Positions 23,031-34,154 of a stretch of DNA of 64,000 bases are shown piece by piece. The notes under the pieces are model-generated. The model worked only from the letters and a program-made list of their open reading frames with translations, was not told where the DNA came from and did not search any database. Origin of the DNA: Chelonoidis abingdonii (Eukaryota > Chordata > Testudines > Testudinidae); contig NC_133770.1 of the NCBI RefSeq assembly GCF_003597395.2, forward strand, positions 91,526,731 through 91,590,730. The letters run 5' to 3'. Position 1 is the first letter of the stretch, and every line of letters starts with the position of its first letter. A program made the position numbers and the translations under genes.

Positions 23031-23149
23031 CTATATGGAGCTGGGTCTCATTCTCAGTCTGTGAAGAAGTTCATCCCAGATCTACCAACTTTGGTATGTT
23101 CATTTCCCCCATCATGACACAGCCATGAATGGATTTAGCCTAGGAGGCA

Positions 23150-23295
23150 GGGTCAGCATTAGCCCCATTTGGCAGGTGGAATCTAGGGCCCCCAGAGGTG
23201 AAATGACTTACCCAAGGCTAAGCAGGGAGTCTGTGGCACAGCAGAGAAACAAACCCAGAACACCTAGCCCGCAGGCCTGTGCCTTAACTATCCAC
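23150..23295 (+). repeat. MIR-like SINE fragment
   Basis: The run agccccatttggcaggtgg, gaggtgaaatgacttaccc, aaggctaagcaggga and ccgcaggcctgtgcctt follows the MIR core and downstream part. It separates the two GC-rich blocks. Confidence 0.6.
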
Positions 23296-23414
23296 TGGCA
23301 AAGCCAAAAGTCAGCACCTATGATGGGATGGGAAAGAGAAGGAGATAGGGGAAGTGGGGGCCCAGCATGCGGATCCCCTTGGCAGCAGCTGGGGCTCTGC
23401 TGTTAAGTAGGCCC

Positions 23415-24480
23415 ATCAAACCCTCACCCTGACAAGCCCCACCTCCCCTGCATCTGTACCCCCCTGATGAGCCACCTCAGACACCCTCTCTACTGAGCCC
23501 CAAGCAGCTGCATCCCTGCCCAAATGAACCCCACCTCCCCTGCACCCAGATCCCCTCCCCCCCCAAACCCGCTGAGGTCCAACCCCTTTCACTTGGTCCC
23601 CCCTGCAGACTCCTGCTGCCCCTGCACCTGGAACCTCCCTGTGCATCCAGATCCTCCACTGAGCTGCCTGCACCCAGACTGCCCCCACAGAACCCTCTTA
23701 CCCCCATCTGAATCTCCCCACACTAACCTCTCTGCACTTGGATCCTACTTCCAGGCTGAGCCTTCCTGCCCACATCTGGTGTGCCTGGCAGGGCCCCAGG
23801 CTGTTTCTGTGGCAGGCGTGGCCCTTGTGCTGTGTCAGGGTCAGGTTCAGCCTCACTGCCAAGTCCCTGTCCCAGGGAGGGTAGGGGAGGCTGCAGGGTA
23901 TTCTCTCACCTCAGTGGCCTGTGCTCCCTACTGCCATGGCAGAGCTTCCACATTTATTTATTGGAAAAAAATGCAGAATTTTAGAATATTATGCACAGAA
24001 TTTGATGCAAAATTCCCTCAGGAATATGGGGCACTGTACAGCTGTGATGGTGAGACTGTGAAGGGGGTGCTGGACAGTAGGAGATCTGTAGGTGTGGGAG
24101 CTGGGCAGGGGGGTATGTTTTTGGCAGGGTGCTGTGCAATTGTGGTGGGAGGTCAGTGGGAGGGGTCTCTGGGCAGGGGGTGCTGGGCATAGTGGGACCA
24201 GGGGTATTGGGCATAGGGATCTGTGGAGGAAGTCAGTATAGGAGGGGCATGCTGGCAACGCAGGGCTGGGTGGACCAGTATGTATCTAGTAGTTGTGGGT
24301 TTGTAAACAGCGTCCTTGTGCTGGGCTGAGTGGGGCCACTCCCGTTGAGCTGCACCTCGTTGCCCCCAACCGGCCTCTACCTCTGTGGACCACCCCCCGT
24401 CATATGCCCTATTTCCCCAATGGGTTCCCACAAATATGTTTGGTGCTGGGCCCACAAAAAGTTAATTTGGCCTGCTTAGC
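23415..24480. repeat. GC-rich composite repeat with decayed minisatellite
   Basis: From 23415 to about 23740, irregular copies of ctgcacccagatcc with varied spacing suggest a decayed minisatellite. After 23940 the text atgcagaattttagaatatt and ccctcaggaatatgg, then G-rich variable repeats (24050-24230), then tgggcccacaaaaagttaat near 24450, look like parts of one or more widespread elements. The longest open frame (222 codons at 23524-24192) is Pro/Ser/Cys low complexity and is not a credible gene. Confidence 0.4.
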
Positions 24481-24630
24481 AGTGTTATGGCAGAATAACT
24501 CCTCAGCTGTGTGAACCTGTGACAGTCAGTGTGATGTATGATTGACCTGTTAATCCAGAAGCATATGAAGTCAATGTTAAGGTTTTGCGTTGGAATGCAA
24601 GTTTGATGAATTTGAGGTATATGTTTTTGG

Positions 24631-24987
24631 CAGGAGCGGCGCCAGGGTATCTGACGCCCTAGGCGGACGGCCATTTCGCTGCCCCCCGCGGGTCCAGTGG
24701 ACCTACCGCAGTCATTTCGGCAGACGGTCCGCTGCTGTAAAGGCTCCGGTGGAGCTGCCGCAGGCATGACTGTGGTAGGTCCGCCGGAGCCTTTAGACCA
24801 GCGCACCGTCCGCCAAAATGACTGCGGCAGCTCCACCGGAGCCTTTCCAGCAGCGGACCGTCCGCCGAAATGACTGCGGTAGGTCCCCCAGACCCGTGTG
24901 CCACCCCGCCCCAGTAAAATAGTGCCCCCCAAAATTCTGGCGCCCTAGGCCATTGCCTAGGTCGCCTAAATGGTGGCGCCGGCCCTG
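24631..24987. mobile_element. hAT-type element with 63-bp foldback arms
   Basis: The left end caggagcggcgccagg and the right end ggcgccggccctg are inverse to each other. The flanks gtttttgg (24623-24630) and atttttgg (24988-24995) agree at 7 of 8 bases. Inside, 24701-24763 and 24822-24884 are inverse copies differing at only two positions, and the spacer between them holds a further partial copy. A sister copy lies at 28366-28708. No transposase is encoded. Confidence 0.85.
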
Positions 24988-25335
24988 ATTTTTGGGTATC
25001 TCTTAGAGTTGGAAATGAACCGTTATGAAGGGATGAAATGTGTTATCAGTTGCATTGCAGACAATATGAAAGTGGAAATAAATGCACAGGGCTTTCCTCT
25101 CAGGATTCTTTTATTGTTTTGGGTGAATGGAGTGTCCTGCCGCCCACTAGACCTAGATTTTATTTGCTAATAAGTCTGGGATGAGGGTGATTGTGATTAG
25201 TTTGGTTTGCTGAATACACCAGTATTGTAATACTTTGTTCTTTTATATAGTATCTTAACCGTGGCACTCAAAGCACTTTATCAATACTAAGCTTCACCAT
25301 ACTACTTTGCATAAAACTACACTGCTATGTTATAG

Positions 25336-25470
25336 TTTGAGTGTTACTATACCTATTTTACAGATGGAAAATCTGATGCACAGGAGAGATTAAGTGACTT
25401 GCCTAAGGCCACACAGCAAGTGAATGACAGACCTGGAGAGAGAATCCAGGGGTCCTACTCCCTTTTGTAA
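25336..25470 (+). repeat. MIR SINE
   Basis: This is a clear MIR core: ctattttacagatggaaa, gagattaagtgacttgcc, taaggccacacagcaag and a downstream ggggtcctactccc. It is the best preserved MIR in the window. Confidence 0.85.
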
Positions 25471-25970
25471 CTTTTAGCCAACATTTACAGCAATGTGGCT
25501 GGACAGCTCAGCTGGGAACAGAAGAATATATTGCCTTAAACTATACAATTATAAGTTAATAGGCAATATTGTTGCTGCTGGTATATACCACTGAGACCTA
25601 CAATTCCTGGGTCTGCTTTCTTGCCCTCTTGCTATTGTCCTACTATTCCTGTCCTGTCACTGAAAGTTTGTAGCCATATATGATCACAAATGGGATTTTT
25701 TTGTTGCTGCTGTTCGTCTTCAGCAGAGACTGGTCAACTGTCAGTTTTGGCAATATACGTATACATATACTGTGGAAGAGAGGCCTAAATTTCTGAGGCT
25801 CATTGAATTCCTGAGTTTTTCCTCCTTTGGCTCCAGTTAGTCTTTTTTGTGGCTCAGCACTCAGCAGTACATGTGGAATGAAGCAGGGAGCTCAGCGAAC
25901 TGTGAGCTGCACACAGCTGGCACAGAATGACGTGACTGTGGTTTGTTTTCTTCCTCCCCCTCCAATCTAG

Positions 25971-26038
25971 AGTATAAGAAGAAATATGGGGAAGAGCATG
26001 GCTCGTGTCAGGCTGGAATAGCAGGCTTCTTCACTGAG
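25971..26038 (+). CDS. ITGA9: ITGA9 exon 5 (end of blade 2 insert)
   Basis: Two bases complete the Glu codon begun in exon 4. The exon then reads YKKKYGEEHGSCQAGIAG and ends FFTE. The Cys-containing GSCQAG motif closes the blade 2 disulfide loop, and AGIAGFF is the strand before the third blade. This stretch appears unchanged from human. Length is 68 bp and it ends in phase 0. The acceptor is ccaatctag (25962-25970), with a strong pyrimidine tract; the donor is gtgggt (26039). Confidence 0.97.
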
Positions 26039-27019
26039 GTGGGTAATGGTGGCTTTGATGAAAAGTTCACATTTGTGGATGCATTTTCCTGCTTGTTTTG
26101 CCATGTACACTGGAAAGGAGTGTGGAAACAGAAACGTGCCGTTAGCTGCATTCTATGCACTTGGCATATTTCCTTTTATAATGTTCTGACTTCAATAACG
26201 CAGCAAACACACCCACCTTTTACAATGTCTCTCCTCCCACAGTTCTGGAAATGTGTCATTGTGAAGACTCATACATTACATAATACATATGAACCACATA
26301 AATGGAGATTTATGCTTAAGTACCCCCAGGGAAGAATGAATGAACTTTGAAGACTATCCTGAGGGAATATTTTAACCATATAGGTCCCACAGTTTCCGTC
26401 TCTGGGTTTACTTTTTATTTATTCTCTTGAATTTTTCTTTAAAATTTCCCTCCCCCATGAATGAAATGTTTTTTAATAGTCCTTAAATTTAGAGAAAACA
26501 CCTTTTCTGATGCCTTGTCCATTCTTGCTGGTACCGTGGAATATGTTTTTCAGAGCCATGGCTGGGCAGTTACATAAATGCTTGGTCAAATTAATCCCTG
26601 ATGTAACATCATTGATCTCACTTCAATGACATTAGGGTTCATTGTTTCTGCAGTGAAATTTTGTTTTTGAACTTCCAAAAAATTAGAACATTTTACTCTA
26701 AATTTCTCAGTAGCATTCATATCAAACACAGGCTCATCTCTTTTCAGAATTTCTTCATTTTTTTTCTCTTAGATTTTATAGCCAAAGATACTGTGGAGGA
26801 AAAAGTCTGTTTCTCTCTTCATATGTGATTCAGTAAGGGCTGAGTCCTATAATCCTTACTCACTTGAGCAATCCTTACTCATGAGGGTAGCTCCTTTACT
26901 ATTAGTGGGAGTACTTGTTTGAGCAAATGTTACATGATCAATGTTTAAGGCATCAAAATAGATTTTTACCTATCTCATGGTCTAGAATATTGTTTGCTGT
27001 AAGTTTTTAGAAAGATAAA

Positions 27020-27200
27020 AACAAAAATTTTCAATAGTGACTAGTGATTTTTGGGTGCCCAATTTGAGAGATTTTTGAAAAAGAAGCCTGAGGTGCAGAA
27101 AGTAGATGCCCAACACATTCTGCATATCTGTTCCCTTCAAGTTGTCTTAAGTTGGGCATGTAACATCTCTACGCATGTTTGAAAATCCTGGCCTTTGTGC
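27020..27200. repeat. Old interspersed repeat (GAAAATC theme)
   Basis: The pattern tgatttttgggtgccc, acttgagag-like text and gttgggcatgtaacatc then gaaaatcctggcc recurs at 40325-40520 and 56200-56365. It is an ancient family found more than once in this window, and I cannot name it. Confidence 0.45.
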
Positions 27201-27940
27201 CTAATGATGATGACTTTACATTGATACAATATCAGAGATGGGCCTGAGCTGCAAAATTCAGACGTAAGATGAAACTTTCCTGAAGTTCCACTGTTTAATC
27301 CAATGGTGATATGTCTGTGACTTCTGCTGATGCACTGAAGGGTGGAGGATAGCATGATTAACGGTTCATTTAGTGAAACACTGTAGATATAAATTAAGTC
27401 CATATTCAATATCCTGTTTGATTAAAAACTAAGAGGAGGCCAATAGAGGGGTGGAATAGGATAGGTGGGATCTGGAAAGCAGCATAAAGTTAGGGCTTTC
27501 TTTTCTCAGTTCTCCCCTTCTACTTACATTTGTCTTTTTATTCCAATCAACCCTATACCCCTCCTTCCCTGGGTCTGGTTCCTTCATCTTTAAAAGTAGT
27601 CAGTGGTTTTCTATTGTTGTTACTGCAGTGTGTGCCATTGCCATTAGCCTGCTAACTCATGGGCTGTCCTAAATCAGTTACTTTGGAAGCTTTGCTTCCT
27701 GTTACTCACTGCCAGATGGTGTAGCTTTGAATTGCCAGTTCAGAGTGCTTGGGAGAGAACTAATAGATGCACAGCAAGGGGAGCAATAGCAGATGCAGTA
27801 AGAAAATTTTAAAATTCATGAACCTCAACAGTGCTGGTGAGAATGGACAAGGAGAAGAAAAGAAGGTAACCACTAAACTGAGAAGGCCAAGTTCTGATGG
27901 GAGTCCAAGTGACTCCAAGCAATACTAGAAGGGAATCTAT

Positions 27941-28218
27941 GGGCTTAGCTATGCAGTGAAGCAGTGCGCACTATGTGGGTGTGGTTTCTAAAGTTCTCCA
28001 ATGTATTGCACAGTAACTGGTCCATACAGACCCTGCTGGTGTGCCCTAAGAGTTCCCTAGTGTGCTTTAATGTAGTGCTGTTTGAAACAGCAATATGTAA
28101 AAATGCACTAGGGAACTTTCAGCAGCAGGGCCTACATGGACCAGTTAGTGTGCAATATATTAGCGCGCTTTAGAAAGCACACCCATGTAGTGCGCCTTGC
28201 CTGCTGTGTAGACAAACT
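27941..28218. mobile_element. Long near-perfect foldback MITE
   Basis: The left arm (about 27965-28079) and right arm (about 28085-28195) are inverse copies over most of their length. For example, gtggtttctaaag faces ctttagaaagcac, attgcacagtaactggtcc faces ggaccagttagtgtgcaat, and gttccctagtgtgc faces gcactagggaac. Only a few bases separate the arms. The outer ends gggcttagctatgcag and gctgtgtagacaaact link it to the TGTCTACACT group. A transcript would form a hairpin of about 110 bp. Confidence 0.8.
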
Positions 28219-28365
28219 CTAGTGTAATATTTTCTTCCTATCCCGAGTGTACATATCACATAAACTTAGCTATCCTTGAGATCCAGTTAGACTCACTTTG
28301 ACTTATTTATTTAGATTCCCATAGATGCAGAGGATCAGACTTGGAGGTGATGTGTAAGTTAGAGC

Positions 28366-28708
28366 CAGGAGCGGTGCCAGAGTTTCTGGCGCCCTAGGCA
28401 GAATTCGGGGAGGTGGCATTTTGTGCGCTCCCCACGGGGTACACGGGAGCTTCCGGTTTCACTCCCGTCGTGCCGCCGAAGAAGGATCGTCTGCCGAAGT
28501 GCTGCAGATGACAGCGGCAGTCATTGAGCTGCTAATTGCCTGCCACTGTTTTCCGCGGCATGTCGGCAGAAGGCCTTTCTTCAGCTGCGCGACGGGAGCA
28601 GAACCAGAAGCTCCCGCGCGTCCTGTGGGGAGTGCATAAAATACCGCCCCCCGAATCCTGGTGCCCTAGGCGACCGCCTAGGGTAGCCTAATGGAAATGC
28701 TGGCCCTG
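28366..28708. mobile_element. hAT-type element with perfect 8-bp target duplication
   Basis: The ends caggagcggtgccag and gctggccctg are inverse in type. The flanks are both gttagagc (28358-28365 and 28709-28716). Internal text gcgccctaggcag and gtgccctaggcgaccgcc matches the copy at 24631-24987. Internal arms such as gggagcttccggtttc and gaaccagaagctccc are inverted. Confidence 0.88.
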
Positions 28709-29600
28709 GTTAGAGCCCCTGACACTGAGTGAGACTCCCTTGGAGTTGCTTACGTTCTTTTCAGTTTCTTAGTCTAAGCTAGTAGAATTTATGTGCCAAG
28801 GAAGTGGAATTTAAACGAGTCTCCTTATGCCTTCTGGTACGGAAGGTAGAGCTCTCCTAGATGTCAGCAGAGTGGATGTAATTAGTGCGAGAAGTTCAAT
28901 GTAATGTGAGAGAGATCTAATTTACACTCCACCATCAAATTTGGCCCAGAGGGTTTATTGTCTTGGCTGATATAAACAGAATTAGGGTATGCTTCATGAA
29001 AAACTGGAATGAGATATTTCCAAGTATACTGGGAGTGGGTTGCAACCCTTATGACAATGGCACTGTGTCTGGTAACAGGAGACTTGTCTGCAACAGCTGT
29101 TTCCTGGTTTGTCTGCACAATCAAGGCTGTTTCTTTTTCCATGCTGTAAACCTCCCTCACCCGCCTAGTTCAAAAGATGTCTTTGAACTTTTAGTGCTCC
29201 TGCCTTATGGAGCTTCAGCCTGAGCAGGAAATGTAGATAAACGACTTCTGGGTCAAACAGGGAAGCCCCTATTGTACACTCTTGCACTCAGTCCTGCTGA
29301 TGCAAGTTGTTTCTGCCCAGGGAAAATCCATTGTTCTCAAGGGCACAGCCACTCCCAAGAAAAAAACCTGTAGCTTAGCACACCCCTCTATTTAGCTGTG
29401 TATTGCAATCTGTGTCCTTGTGTATCATCATGAAATGCCCATAGTTAGCCTCCACTGGACTGGACTACTCTAGCACAGGAGTTTATCACCACTCTTCTGG
29501 TAACAGGGGCTGTGTTACCGGCCTGATTACTGGGTTACAATTTCCTGTGACCTTTTTTATAAAAAACAGGTGAAGAAAACCAGCTGTCTGTCAGCACAAT

Positions 29601-29621
29601 AAAAAAAAAAAAAAAAAAAAA
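29601..29621 (+). repeat. Poly-A run
   Basis: Twenty-one A in a row. Upstream text (cagctgtctgtcagcacaat) shows no known retroposon, so it may be a simple repeat or the tail of an unrecognised insertion. Confidence 0.8.
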
Positions 29622-30429
29622 GGAAACTCTGTACCACAGGCTTCCTGGATTTCATAGTATAGCTGCACGAGGCCCATATTTACATATACATTCACACAAT
29701 TGTACAGCAATAATTCATGGCTGTGCTGCTCTGTCTGGTCAGAGCTGAGAATAATGCATATTACGTTCATCACTGATGTGGCAGAGAATTCCCTCCAGCA
29801 CCCTGTGGTTTGGAGTAAACTCTCTCTGGATTTAGAGAACTGAGTATGGGATTTCCTTCCAAAAGCTCTAGCTGCCTTATTTCATGTTGTACACGACAAA
29901 TCTTCAGTGACCAAAACATACATTTTAAAAAAATCCTGGATGAAGGGCTTTCGAATGAGAGCACATGATATAAGAATCCCAGGTGGGATTCTGCCTCATT
30001 GTTGTATAGTCCCCTGAGAAAAGAAATGATCTACTATTTCACTATCCTGAGGTGGTCTTTCGTCATACAAGCAACACAAACGCAACTGCTTAGATTTTAA
30101 TTAAAAGATGCACATAAATAGCTGTAGGTCGATGCATCATTTTTCAATTTGCTGTGCTCAGAAATGCCTATTTTATATACTAAGAGCATCCTAATGTGGG
30201 GTTTGCATGTCCATGTAGGATCCCACGTTTGAAAACTGGGTCTGGACTCTGGCACTTCAGCCTTTTTTTCCCAGAAGTGTCACTCTTTAAATCCCTTTAC
30301 TTCGCCTTGCAACTTCTCCCCTTTTCTCTCCCTCCCCCACCCCAGTCTTCCTGCTGCACCAATTTGTTTCTATAGAGGCACATTTATACAGAGGCTTCAC
30401 TTTAGGGTGGTCTGAAGCACCGAGACATA

Positions 30430-30725
30430 GGGCTTGTCTACACTGGCACTTTACAGCGCTGCAACTGGGGTGTGAAAAAACACCCCCCTGAGCGCTGCAA
30501 GATGCAGCGCTGTAAAGTGTCAGTGTAATCAGGGCGGCAGCGCTGGGAACGCGGCTCCCAGTGCTGCACGCTACACCCGTAAGGGATGTGGTTTACAAGC
30601 AGCGCTGGGAGAGCTCTCTCCCAGCGCTGCGGCTTTGACTACACTCACACTTCAAAGCGCTGCCGCGGCAGCGCTCCCGCAGCGCTGCCCGGGCAGCGCT
30701 TTGAAATGTCTAATGTAGCCATGGC
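30430..30725. mobile_element. Foldback MITE rich in AGCGCTG palindromes
   Basis: The left end gggcttgtctacactggc and the right end aatgtctaatgtagccatgg are inverse in type. The arms carry many agcgctg words: ttacagcgctgcaac, cagcgctgtaaag, cccagcgctgcggc and ggcagcgctttgaaa. GC content is much higher than in the flanking intron. It is a member of the TGTCTACACT group. Confidence 0.7.
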
Positions 30726-32381
30726 TATAGTCTTCCCCTTTTAGGAACAACATTCATGTTGCTGTTGTGATATTCCGACACTTTGATCAAACTTTGATAC
30801 ACTCCTCAGAACGAGGCAAGCTTCATATAGGCATAGGCCTTAAACGGGGAAAAAAGTTGGTTACTCTCTTTCCCTATTGTGCTCCTCTGGCAAACCAGAA
30901 GAAACAGTGACATTGTAACTTAGTTAATTCCAGGACTTCTACAGTTTGCATGTGACCACGATTCATGGCTTGTGCTGAGGTAGAAGGAAAGAGTATAGTT
31001 TTCCCCAGTGCCTGTGCAATACAGCAAGGGTAGTCTCTCTCACCAGCAATGAGTTTGAATGCCTCATACACTATTCCTTGAGGGGTGAGGAAAATGGAAG
31101 CCAATTTTCACTCAGTTCTCTTACATCAGAGACTGTTCAGTTCTTATGATGAGCTTATATTAACTCCTATTCTGCCCTTTCCTAGTTCAGCTTAATCAAA
31201 TCCTTCAAATGTGACACTAGTTTTTTCAGCTGGGCTTGGCTTTCAGCCAGGGATCACCATCTGTATGATTTCACTCTGAGCTCAGCTTGTTTTTTTTTCT
31301 TTTTTCTTTTCCACCACTACCACTGCGTATTACATGTTTGTGGTTTTCATTGATAATTAGAAGGCCCCCTTCTCTCAAATGGAAGGATGGGAAACTCAGT
31401 GGCTTCCACTTGTGGGGGTCCATTTGAATCTTTCTTTGATTTTAGTTCCCAAGACTTTGTTCAGCCTGAGTTTTGTTTTGAATGTCAAGTCCAAGAAACT
31501 CAAAAGCAGAACTCAACTGAAATGTTAAAACCATCACATTTTTCCTGATTTCAGATCAAAACCAAGTATAACCATCAGGTTCCTAGTAGTTTCCACCTGA
31601 AACCATAAATTGTCCCAGGTCCCTTTGAAACTCCACTGAAGTACATGACTCTGGTCTGAGTTTTGCACAGTTCCACCCTCAAAACACAACCTTAAATGCA
31701 CGGGGACTATCTACATTTTTAAGGTCCTCATATAATCAATTTCTCTTAAATACATAGGTCCAAATCCTCAGTTGATGTAGGGATCAATTGACTTACAGCT
31801 GCTGAGGATCTGGTCCTTCATCCTGTTTTGAACTGTAGACTTTTTGTCTACAGTTTCACCTGGAAGCTGTGAGCTGTTGGCAGCAGGTTGGGAGGTAGGT
31901 CTAGGGTGCTTGTTAAATGAGTGGATGGATTCTGTAGCTCAGTTTTGGTACTTCTTGGGAGTAGTAGGAGGACGAAGCAGCTGGGAGGAACAGTTGTTGG
32001 AAGAGCATGTTTGAAGGCATGTTCAGTAGCTTGTGAGACTGATTGGGGATGCTTCTTGTAGAGGTAGCAGGAGGGTTCAACAGAGGTGTTTTGATTCCAG
32101 GTGTCTGTGTGAAGGGCAAGGGTTGGAGGAGAGCTCAGGTATTTTAATAGAGGGGTGAAGTGCCTCTAGTATTGGCAAAAACTTTCTTAGGAAATGTTTG
32201 GGATGAAAAGTACTGTATAAACATAGGAATAATTCTGACTCTTTTCTGTGGGCAGATTTATGCATGAAGCCTTGATTTAAATCTCCTCTGGCCTTATAAA
32301 ATGTAACGATTGCTTGCTGTGATTAATTCTTCCATATTTTTTTCTGGTTCCCATCCATCCCTGTTTTCTTTTCTCTCATAG

Positions 32382-32511
32382 GAGTTGGTCATCATGGGAG
32401 CACCAGGATCTTTTTACTGGACAGGAACTGTCAAAGTGTTGAACCTCACTGACAACACCTATTTCAAACTGAATGATGATGCTGTGATAGCCAGGCGGTA
32501 CACATACTTAG
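32382..32511 (+). CDS. ITGA9: ITGA9 exon 6 (blade 3), GC donor
   Basis: It reads ELVIMGAPGSFYWTGTVKVL, then NLTDNTYFKLNDDAVIARRY and TYL, and ends with the first base of a Gly codon. MGAPGS is the blade 3 FG-GAP closing strand, and NLT is an N-glycosylation sequon. Length is 130 bp (43 codons plus one base). The acceptor is ctctcatag (32373-32381). The frame demands that the exon end at 32511, which makes the donor G|GCAAGT, a GC-AG intron. The NDDAVIA stretch differs from human (about NDEVIMN). Confidence 0.96.
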
Positions 32512-34068
32512 GCAAGTAGCTGCTCGGACCCCGATGTCAGGCTGGAAATAGGGTAAAATAATGGTGCAGTTGTTTTTCAGGGGAAATAATGTTTTGTTGG
32601 TGTAAAGTAAAAGAATAAGTGGCTAGCTTAAAATGGTTTGAGTGGCTGGTGAGTTACCTGACAAAATATATAGGAAAAAAGCAGTGAAGGACTTCATTCC
32701 CTGCCACTCCATCCCAACATTATAGCGGTTGGAATATAGAAAACAGATTTGCATTGTGAGACTGTATGGTCTAGGCTAAGTAACAGACTGGAAGCCAGGA
32801 ATGCCAGAGTCTAGCTGTGGCCATGCCACTACTTACTATGTGGTTTGGGCTGAGCGGCTCCTCTGTATCTGTAGAATGATTAGTTTATTTGAAGAAACGA
32901 AGCACTACATAAATGATTTATTAGTAAGAGACCATGGGGGGAGGGGGAGGTGGGCTAGGGAGTGGAGCAGATTTTGTAGGTGTTTAACAGACTAGGCTTT
33001 AACTTCTAGAGGCCTTGCTTTAAAATCAACTGTCACAAGTGAAATTAATTAAAAGGCTTCCACCTAATCCCCAGTGTTTAGGAGTGTCAGGACTTGGAAA
33101 ACTCAACAGGCAATAGTCTAATGCTGTTTGACTAAAGACTCAGGCTGACTTTCCTTAACCTGCAGTCTTTTCTAAATATAATGTAGCAGGTGCCACTCAA
33201 TGATAATTAAGTGAACAGTGTGTGTATATATGTAAAGTCATATATAGATTTTTCCACTGATTAGACCTTTAGACCACTGATTTAGACTGTTTAGCATGTG
33301 GACGAGAGAATCATAATTCACAATGGAGGGGCGAGCTGAATACAAAACATCCTTAAAAGGGAAAGAAACCCAGTTCTCTCCTTAGACTCCTTTAAACTTA
33401 TTATATATCATTTTTAATTTAGCAAATGAGACAAAACTTTGATCTACCTGTTTCAGATACACTTTCTTTATATACTGTTTCAAATTCACTCTTGTTTTTT
33501 TCTTTTTCAAGCATTAACTTTGCTGACCTCTTCATATATCGTTTTGTTTTTTTCCCTATGAACTGAAAAGGCACTTGATTTTTTCATGCCATGATGGGCA
33601 GTTACTTTAACTGAGGGAGTATCATTCTCTTTGGCATACATGAGACTGTCATTCACAGTCATGAAAGCCATTTCTTTTTGATGATATGGTCACTTGACTT
33701 TCAGTGTGCAGGTTTCTGTTTTTACTGCTTCTCATTCTTCTCACATCTGGATTCTTAACATTGTTCCTCCTACCTTTGCCTATCCTTCACCGGGCTCCCA
33801 CCCACACCTTCACCTTCTTGGCTTTTGAAAAAACAATTGAGTGCTTATTGTAATTTCCTGATGTGTTGCACACTTGAACTGAATGTTGGCGAGTTCCTGT
33901 ACAAAGTGAGTGCCTACTGCTTTTTGCATGACGCTGGGATATTTACACTCCAAGAGGAACTGTGGAACCTGATTAGTGTGATCCAGATAGCTGACCCGTT
34001 TCTCACATTTTTCCTTTTTGGTTTTTTTCCTTTGTCTTCCCCATCACCCCACCCAACCTCTTGCACAG
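32512..34068 (+). other. ITGA9: ITGA9 intron 6, GC-AG type
   Basis: The intron begins GCAAGT, not GT, and ends in a strong tract with acag at 34065-34068. Outside the second base the donor matches the consensus well (TAG|GCAAGT), typical of functional GC donors. The 1.6 kb intron holds one MIR-like fragment (about 32772-32925). The rest is unremarkable. Confidence 0.85.
32772..32925 (+). repeat. MIR-like SINE fragment
   Basis: The run acagactggaagccagg, gccatgccactacttac, ctgtagaatgattag and cactacataaatgattt follows a diverged MIR. Confidence 0.5.
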
Positions 34069-34154
34069 GATACGCAGTGACAGCAGGTCATTTCTCCCAG
34101 CCGACTACCACAGATGTTGTAGGAGGAGCTCCCCAGGATGGAGGCATTGGAAAG
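34069..34154 (+). CDS. ITGA9: ITGA9 exon 7 (blade 4)
   Basis: Two bases complete the split Gly codon. The exon then reads YAVTAGHFSQPTTTDVVGGA and PQDGGIGK, ending in phase 0. YAVTAGHF and VVGGAPQ are the paired FG-GAP strands of a propeller blade. This part of the upper face contributes to ligand contact in related integrins. Length is 86 bp. The acceptor is ttgcacag (34061-34068) and the donor is gtgtgg (34155), a weaker match at its end. Confidence 0.97.

Larger units (their letters stand above)
11173..25970 (+). other. ITGA9: ITGA9 intron 4
   Basis: This is the largest complete intron in the window, at 14.8 kb. It contains a mariner-like MITE, a hAT-type element, one turtle-type SINE, several tRNA-like foldback copies, MIR pieces, a nested MITE and a GC-rich decayed block (22562-24480). 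It also holds two TSD-flanked hAT elements. Stretches without recognisable repeats are 12880-14860 (including a possible conserved block near 14455-14770), 18830-19420 and 20170-21790. An exon-like 57-nt segment lies at 12093-12149. Confidence 0.85.
26039..32381 (+). other. ITGA9: ITGA9 intron 5
   Basis: A 6.3 kb GT-AG intron with three strong foldback elements (27941-28218, 28366-28708, 30430-30725), a 21-base A run (29601-29621) and old repeat text at 26840-26945 and 27020-27200. I see nothing recognisable at 28720-29580, 29630-30420 or 30730-32370, apart from the degenerate repeat theme near 31750-31820. Confidence 0.85.

Noticed and set aside
23524..24192. Open frame of 222 codons on the + strand
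   Set aside because: It lies in GC-rich, repeat-derived text, is Pro/Ser/Cys low complexity, has no domain and no splice context, and overlaps other equally long chance frames.
24462..24932. Open frame of 156 codons on the - strand
   Set aside because: It crosses the border of a hAT-type element and follows its inverted arms. It is a product of the repeat, not a gene.
25943..26350. Gene of 135 codons including exon 5
   Set aside because: Only the 68-bp exon 5 is coding. The remaining frame is read-through into flanking intron.
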